Below the pieces are notes generated by a model. The model had not been told where the DNA came from. It saw only the letters and a list, made by a program, of their open reading frames with translations, and did not search any database. This document shows, piece by piece, positions 6,349 through 8,588 of a DNA stretch of 8,588 bases. Both the position numbers and the translations under genes were made by a program. Positions within the stretch are counted from its first letter, which is position 1. Every line of letters starts with the position of its first letter. This DNA is from Arcobacter sp. (GTDB lineage Bacteria; Campylobacterota; Campylobacteria; Campylobacterales; Arcobacteraceae), in contig JADGEG010000078.1 of the NCBI GenBank assembly GCA_016744485.1, forward strand, positions 1 through 8,588, written 5' to 3'.

Positions 6349-7250
6349 AAAATAGATTAATTATTACAGTATCAGATGTGAAAGGTACAAAAGCATATAA
6401 TGTACATCAAATTATCAAAAAATTATTTCTTATTATTGTCTTTAGTATATTACTTATGCTAGTTGGTGGTTTTTGGTTTATTAGTTATTTAAATGAACAA
6501 ATGGATGATTTTAGAAAAGATAAAGAAAATGAAAAAAAAATCTTAATTAATAGTGAAATAAAATTAAAAAAACAAAATACAGTGTATGCCTTAGAAGTTA
6601 AAAATAAAATAAAAGATATAGAAACTCTAAGTTCAAAACTAGATCATATGGAAGAAATTGTTGGTTTAAAAAATAAAGAAGAAACAAAAGAATCGATAAC
6701 AGAAGAAACATTAAAAAATTTAAATGATGCAATGAGAAGCTATATGTTAAAAATTATACCAAATGGTATGCCATTGGAACATATAAAGATTACATCAAAT
6801 TTTGGTTATAGATATCATCCAATTCAAAAAAAAAGAAAATTTCATAGAGGTCTTGATTTAAAAGCTAAAATGAATACACCAGTTTTTGCAACAGCTGATG
6901 GTGTTGTTTCTTATGTTCAATCAAAAAACATAGGCGATTTTGGAAGAATTATAAAAGTAAACCATAATTATGGTTTTCAAACAATTTATGCACATTTGAA
7001 TAAAACAAAAGTAAAAATGGGTGATGTAATACGAAAAAATGATAGAATAGGACTTGCAGGAAGTAGTGGAAGGAGTACAGCTTCACATTTACATTATGAA
7101 GTACGATATGCTGGAAAAATATTAAATCCAAAAGATTATATCTTATGGAATTTGAATACTTATGAAACAATATTTAAAAAACAAAGGAGAGTAAAGTGGG
7201 AATCTTTGGTAAAACTAATAAACGAACAGTTCAAAATGGTGCTACAGTAA
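6345..7250 (+). CDS. csd1: Membrane-anchored M23/LytM peptidoglycan endopeptidase, Csd1-like cell-shape protein
   Basis: The 301-residue protein has a short cytoplasmic N-terminus, one membrane helix (about 26-48), a charged coiled coil (about 50-112) and a periplasmic LytM domain (about 145-265). All zinc and catalytic positions are present: H167 and D171 in HRGLD, H217 in YAHL, and H248 and H250 in HLHYE. It should therefore be an active DD-endopeptidase that cuts peptide crosslinks. Catalytically dead relatives such as Csd2 are reported to lack metal ligands. The family assignment to M23 is secure. The Csd1 name rests on architecture plus position between folC and a bactofilin gene, as in the H. 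pylori csd2-csd1-ccmA cluster. Only one M23 gene is present here, where H. pylori has two. A tail after the domain (about 266-301) is encoded partly in the 55-nt overlap with the bactofilin gene. The start overlaps the folC stop (ATGA) with AGGA upstream. Confidence 0.9.
   Translation: MKNRLIITVSDVKGTKAYNVHQIIKKLFLIIVFSILLMLVGGFWFISYLNEQMDDFRKDKENEKKILINSEIKLKKQNTVYALEVKNKIKDIETLSSKLDHMEEIVGLKNKEETKESITEETLKNLNDAMRSYMLKIIPNGMPLEHIKITSNFGYRYHPIQKKRKFHRGLDLKAKMNTPVFATADGVVSYVQSKNIGDFGRIIKVNHNYGFQTIYAHLNKTKVKMGDVIRKNDRIGLAGSSGRSTASHLHYEVRYAGKILNPKDYILWNLNTYETIFKKQRRVKWESLVKLINEQFKMVLQ
7183..7190 (+). promoter_or_regulatory. Ribosome-binding site inside the peptidase gene that sets the bactofilin GTG start
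   Basis: AAAGGAGA lies 5 nt before the GTG at 7196, one of the strongest Shine-Dalgarno matches in the window. It sits within the last 70 bases of the M23 peptidase coding sequence. It fixes the bactofilin start at this GTG: no in-frame ATG exists before the core domain, and the resulting N-terminus (MGIFGK) looks like that of other bactofilins. Confidence 0.8.
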
Positions 7251-7654
7251 TTGCACAAGGTACGTGTATAGTTGGTGGAATAAGTACTGAGGGTACCGTT
7301 CATATTGATGGTAAATTTGAAGGTGTGATTTTAGAAGCAGATATAATATCAATTGGACAAAGTGGTGAAGTTATTGGTGATATTAAAGCAAATAATTTAA
7401 TAGTGAGTGGTTTATTTGATGGTAAAATTGATTGTAATGAAATGCATATTTTAGCTGGTGGGAAAGTAATAGGTGAAATGAAATATAATGAATTAATTAT
7501 TGAAGAAAATGGTAAGTTTGAAGGAAAAGGTGTTAGAAAAAGTTCAAGCTTGACAAGTAGATATAATGAAGTTGAAAATAAAATAAGTAATATAGTAATT
7601 AGTCAATCTCCTCAAATTTTGCATGAAAAAAAATCTAAAAAGAATAAACAATAA
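7196..7654 (+). CDS. ccmA: Bactofilin (CcmA-like cell-shape cytoskeletal protein)
   Basis: A 152-residue protein of the bactofilin/DUF583 family, which polymerises into nucleotide-independent filaments at the inner membrane. The N-terminal tail (1-15, MGIFGK...) is short and partly hydrophobic and may bind membrane. Residues about 16-118 form the right-handed beta-helix core, visible as repeated G-hydrophobic turns: IVGGISTEGTVHIDGKFEG, SIGQSGEVIGDIKA, IVSGLFDGKIDC, ILAGGKVIGEMKYNELIIEENGKFEGKG. The C-terminal tail (119-152) is polar and lysine-rich. Translation starts at GTG behind AAAGGAGA and overlaps the peptidase gene by 55 nt in a different frame. In H. pylori CcmA works with the neighbouring Csd1 to localise wall trimming and produce helical shape; the same pairing here suggests a role in a curved or helical cell. 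That functional transfer is inference. Confidence 0.93.
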   Translation: MGIFGKTNKRTVQNGATVIAQGTCIVGGISTEGTVHIDGKFEGVILEADIISIGQSGEVIGDIKANNLIVSGLFDGKIDCNEMHILAGGKVIGEMKYNELIIEENGKFEGKGVRKSSSLTSRYNEVENKISNIVISQSPQILHEKKSKKNKQ

Positions 7655-7672
7655 AATATTAGCTATTTAATT

Positions 7673-8197
7673 ATGCAAAAAGCTATATTTTTAGATAGAG
7701 ATGGTGTTATTAATCTAGATCAAGGTTATGTATATAAAATAGAAGATTTTGTATTTATAGAAGGAGTTTTTACAAGCTTACAATATTTACAAAAAAAAGG
7801 CTATTTATTATTTATAATAACAAATCAATCAGGTATAGGACGCTCTTTTTATACACATGATGATTTTAATAAATTAAATAACTGGATGATTAAAGAGTTT
7901 ATGACAAATAATATAAAAATAAATCAAATCGAATTATGCCCACATGATCCTAGTGAAAATTGTTCTTGTAGAAAACCAAAAACAAAAATGATAAATAATA
8001 TTTTAAAAAATTATGATATTGATTTATCTTCTTCGTGGTTAATAGGAGATAAAAATTCAGATATTAAGTGTGCGATAAATGCAAATATCAAAAATACAAT
8101 TCAGGTACAATCAGGAAAAAAATTTAATCAAAAAAACTCTTTTGCGAAATATACTTGCTCTTCAATCAAAGATGTTATAAATATAATTAAAGTTTAA
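7673..8197 (+). CDS. gmhB: D-glycero-beta-D-manno-heptose-1,7-bisphosphate 7-phosphatase
   Basis: A 174-residue HAD-superfamily histidinol-phosphatase-type enzyme. It removes the 7-phosphate in the ADP-heptose pathway that supplies the LPS inner core. Motif I is LDRDGVIN, with nucleophile D8 and acid/base D10. Motif II is TNQSGIGR at 50-57. The zinc loop is C89-P-H91...C97-S-C99, followed by RKP (100-102), which contacts substrate. Motif IV is GDKNSDI with D126 and D130. The zinc loop spacing (five residues between His and the third ligand) is tighter than the E. coli spacing I remember. Length fits the family (about 175-190). The gene follows the bactofilin gene after 18 nt with no obvious Shine-Dalgarno sequence. 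No other heptose gene lies in the window. The histidinol-phosphatase relatives share this fold, but no his genes are nearby. The 62 nt after the stop (8198-8259) are A/T-rich, with no convincing terminator. Confidence 0.9.
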   Translation: MQKAIFLDRDGVINLDQGYVYKIEDFVFIEGVFTSLQYLQKKGYLLFIITNQSGIGRSFYTHDDFNKLNNWMIKEFMTNNIKINQIELCPHDPSENCSCRKPKTKMINNILKNYDIDLSSSWLIGDKNSDIKCAINANIKNTIQVQSGKKFNQKNSFAKYTCSSIKDVINIIKV

Positions 8198-8259
8198 TTA
8201 GTAAACAAATATCAAAAAAATTAAACATATAATAAAAATCAAACTATACTATTAAAAAT

Positions 8260-8588
8260 TTATAATCTTGTAAAAGGTTTTTGTCCTAATTGCATTCGTT
8301 TGACATCTTTATTATACATTTTCATAAATTTTACCCATTGTTTTTGTATCTTATATTTTGTATAAATTTTTGACAATTTATATAAAATAAATTTTAAACC
8401 TGTTCGTTTAGCTCCTAAACCATCCACGATTATTAACTTATATTTATATTTAGATATTTTTTTACAAAAAATATTTGTTAAGCTAGTATCAACAAAAAGA
8501 ATATAATTATTTTCTAAATATTGTTTTAATTCATTTATTAATATTTGTTGTTCAGCTAAAGATATAATTTTATTAGCAAGCATATACC
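8260..8588 (-). CDS. yrbL: YrbL-like kinase-fold protein, C-terminal part (5' end beyond the window)
   Basis: The minus-strand frame is open from the window edge to a TAA at 8260-8262. The first in-frame ATG is at 8583-8581, but the frame continues upstream of it to the edge, and YrbL proteins are about 200 residues, so this is very likely a 5' truncation. Counting from that Met, the pattern helix, LKQYLENNYILFVDTSLTNIFCKK (17-42), then KLIIVDGLG (49-57), then KQWVKFMKMY matches the end of PhoP-regulated YrbL as I remember it. Read as a kinase fold, D32...N37 has the D-x4-N spacing of a catalytic loop and D54 sits where a DFG-type aspartate would be. No substrate is known to me. The gene converges on gmhB and may belong to a neighbouring LPS/saccharide cluster. 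Confidence 0.65.
   Translation of the reverse strand, partial: YMLANKIISLAEQQILINELKQYLENNYILFVDTSLTNIFCKKISKYKYKLIIVDGLGAKRTGLKFILYKLSKIYTKYKIQKQWVKFMKMYNKDVKRMQLGQKPFTRL

Noticed and set aside
6949..7170. Minus-strand open frame of 73 codons inside the M23 peptidase gene
   Set aside because: It is opposite the conserved catalytic HLH region, low in complexity and without supporting signals.
8192..8206. Small inverted repeat (GTTTA/TAAAC) at the gmhB stop as a terminator
   Set aside because: The stem is only 5 A/T-rich base pairs and is not followed by a T run on either strand.

Overview
The window is very A+T-rich, with A/T-ending codons throughout. Its gene content and order point to the Campylobacterota, most likely the Arcobacter group. 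The strongest evidence is the run DUF6394-type membrane protein, leuS, lptE, folC, M23 peptidase, bactofilin. From memory, the same order is seen in Helicobacter pylori, where folC is followed by csd2-csd1-ccmA, and partly in Campylobacter jejuni, where leuS, lptE, folC and an M23 peptidase follow secDF. The species call is inference; I could not run a search.

Region 1 (1-1736) is accessory in character. It opens with the last 57 codons of a protein whose end looks like the closing strands of an outer-membrane beta-barrel, possibly a Slam/DUF560 (type XI secretion) protein. After 23 nt comes a secreted 512-residue protein with four parts: a signal peptide and FecR domain, six KKEQGQ repeats, twenty N-K/Q-P-E/D repeats, and a C-terminal domain carrying a GTFYGAGA...G motif like that of TbpB-type beta-barrels. 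The pair could be an exporter and its surface or secreted client. This is the most interesting part of the window.

Region 2 (1737-1873) is a 137-nt spacer. It holds a 12-bp hairpin (probable end of the first operon) and a plausible promoter for the second.

Region 3 (1874-8197) is a tight co-directional operon with spacings from a 55-nt overlap to an 18-nt gap. It encodes a small four-helix membrane protein, leucyl-tRNA synthetase, the LPS-assembly lipoprotein LptE, folylpolyglutamate/dihydrofolate synthase, a membrane-anchored LytM/M23 endopeptidase (Csd1-like), a bactofilin (CcmA-like) and the heptose bisphosphate phosphatase GmhB. The peptidase and bactofilin are the cell-shape pair known in Helicobacter, and here their genes overlap by 55 nt. 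LptE and GmhB connect the operon to LPS synthesis and export.

Region 4 (8198-8588) is a 62-nt A/T-rich convergent spacer with no convincing terminator, then the 3' part of a minus-strand gene for a YrbL-like, kinase-fold protein that runs off the window edge. No RNA genes, insertion sequences, CRISPR arrays or replication origins were seen.
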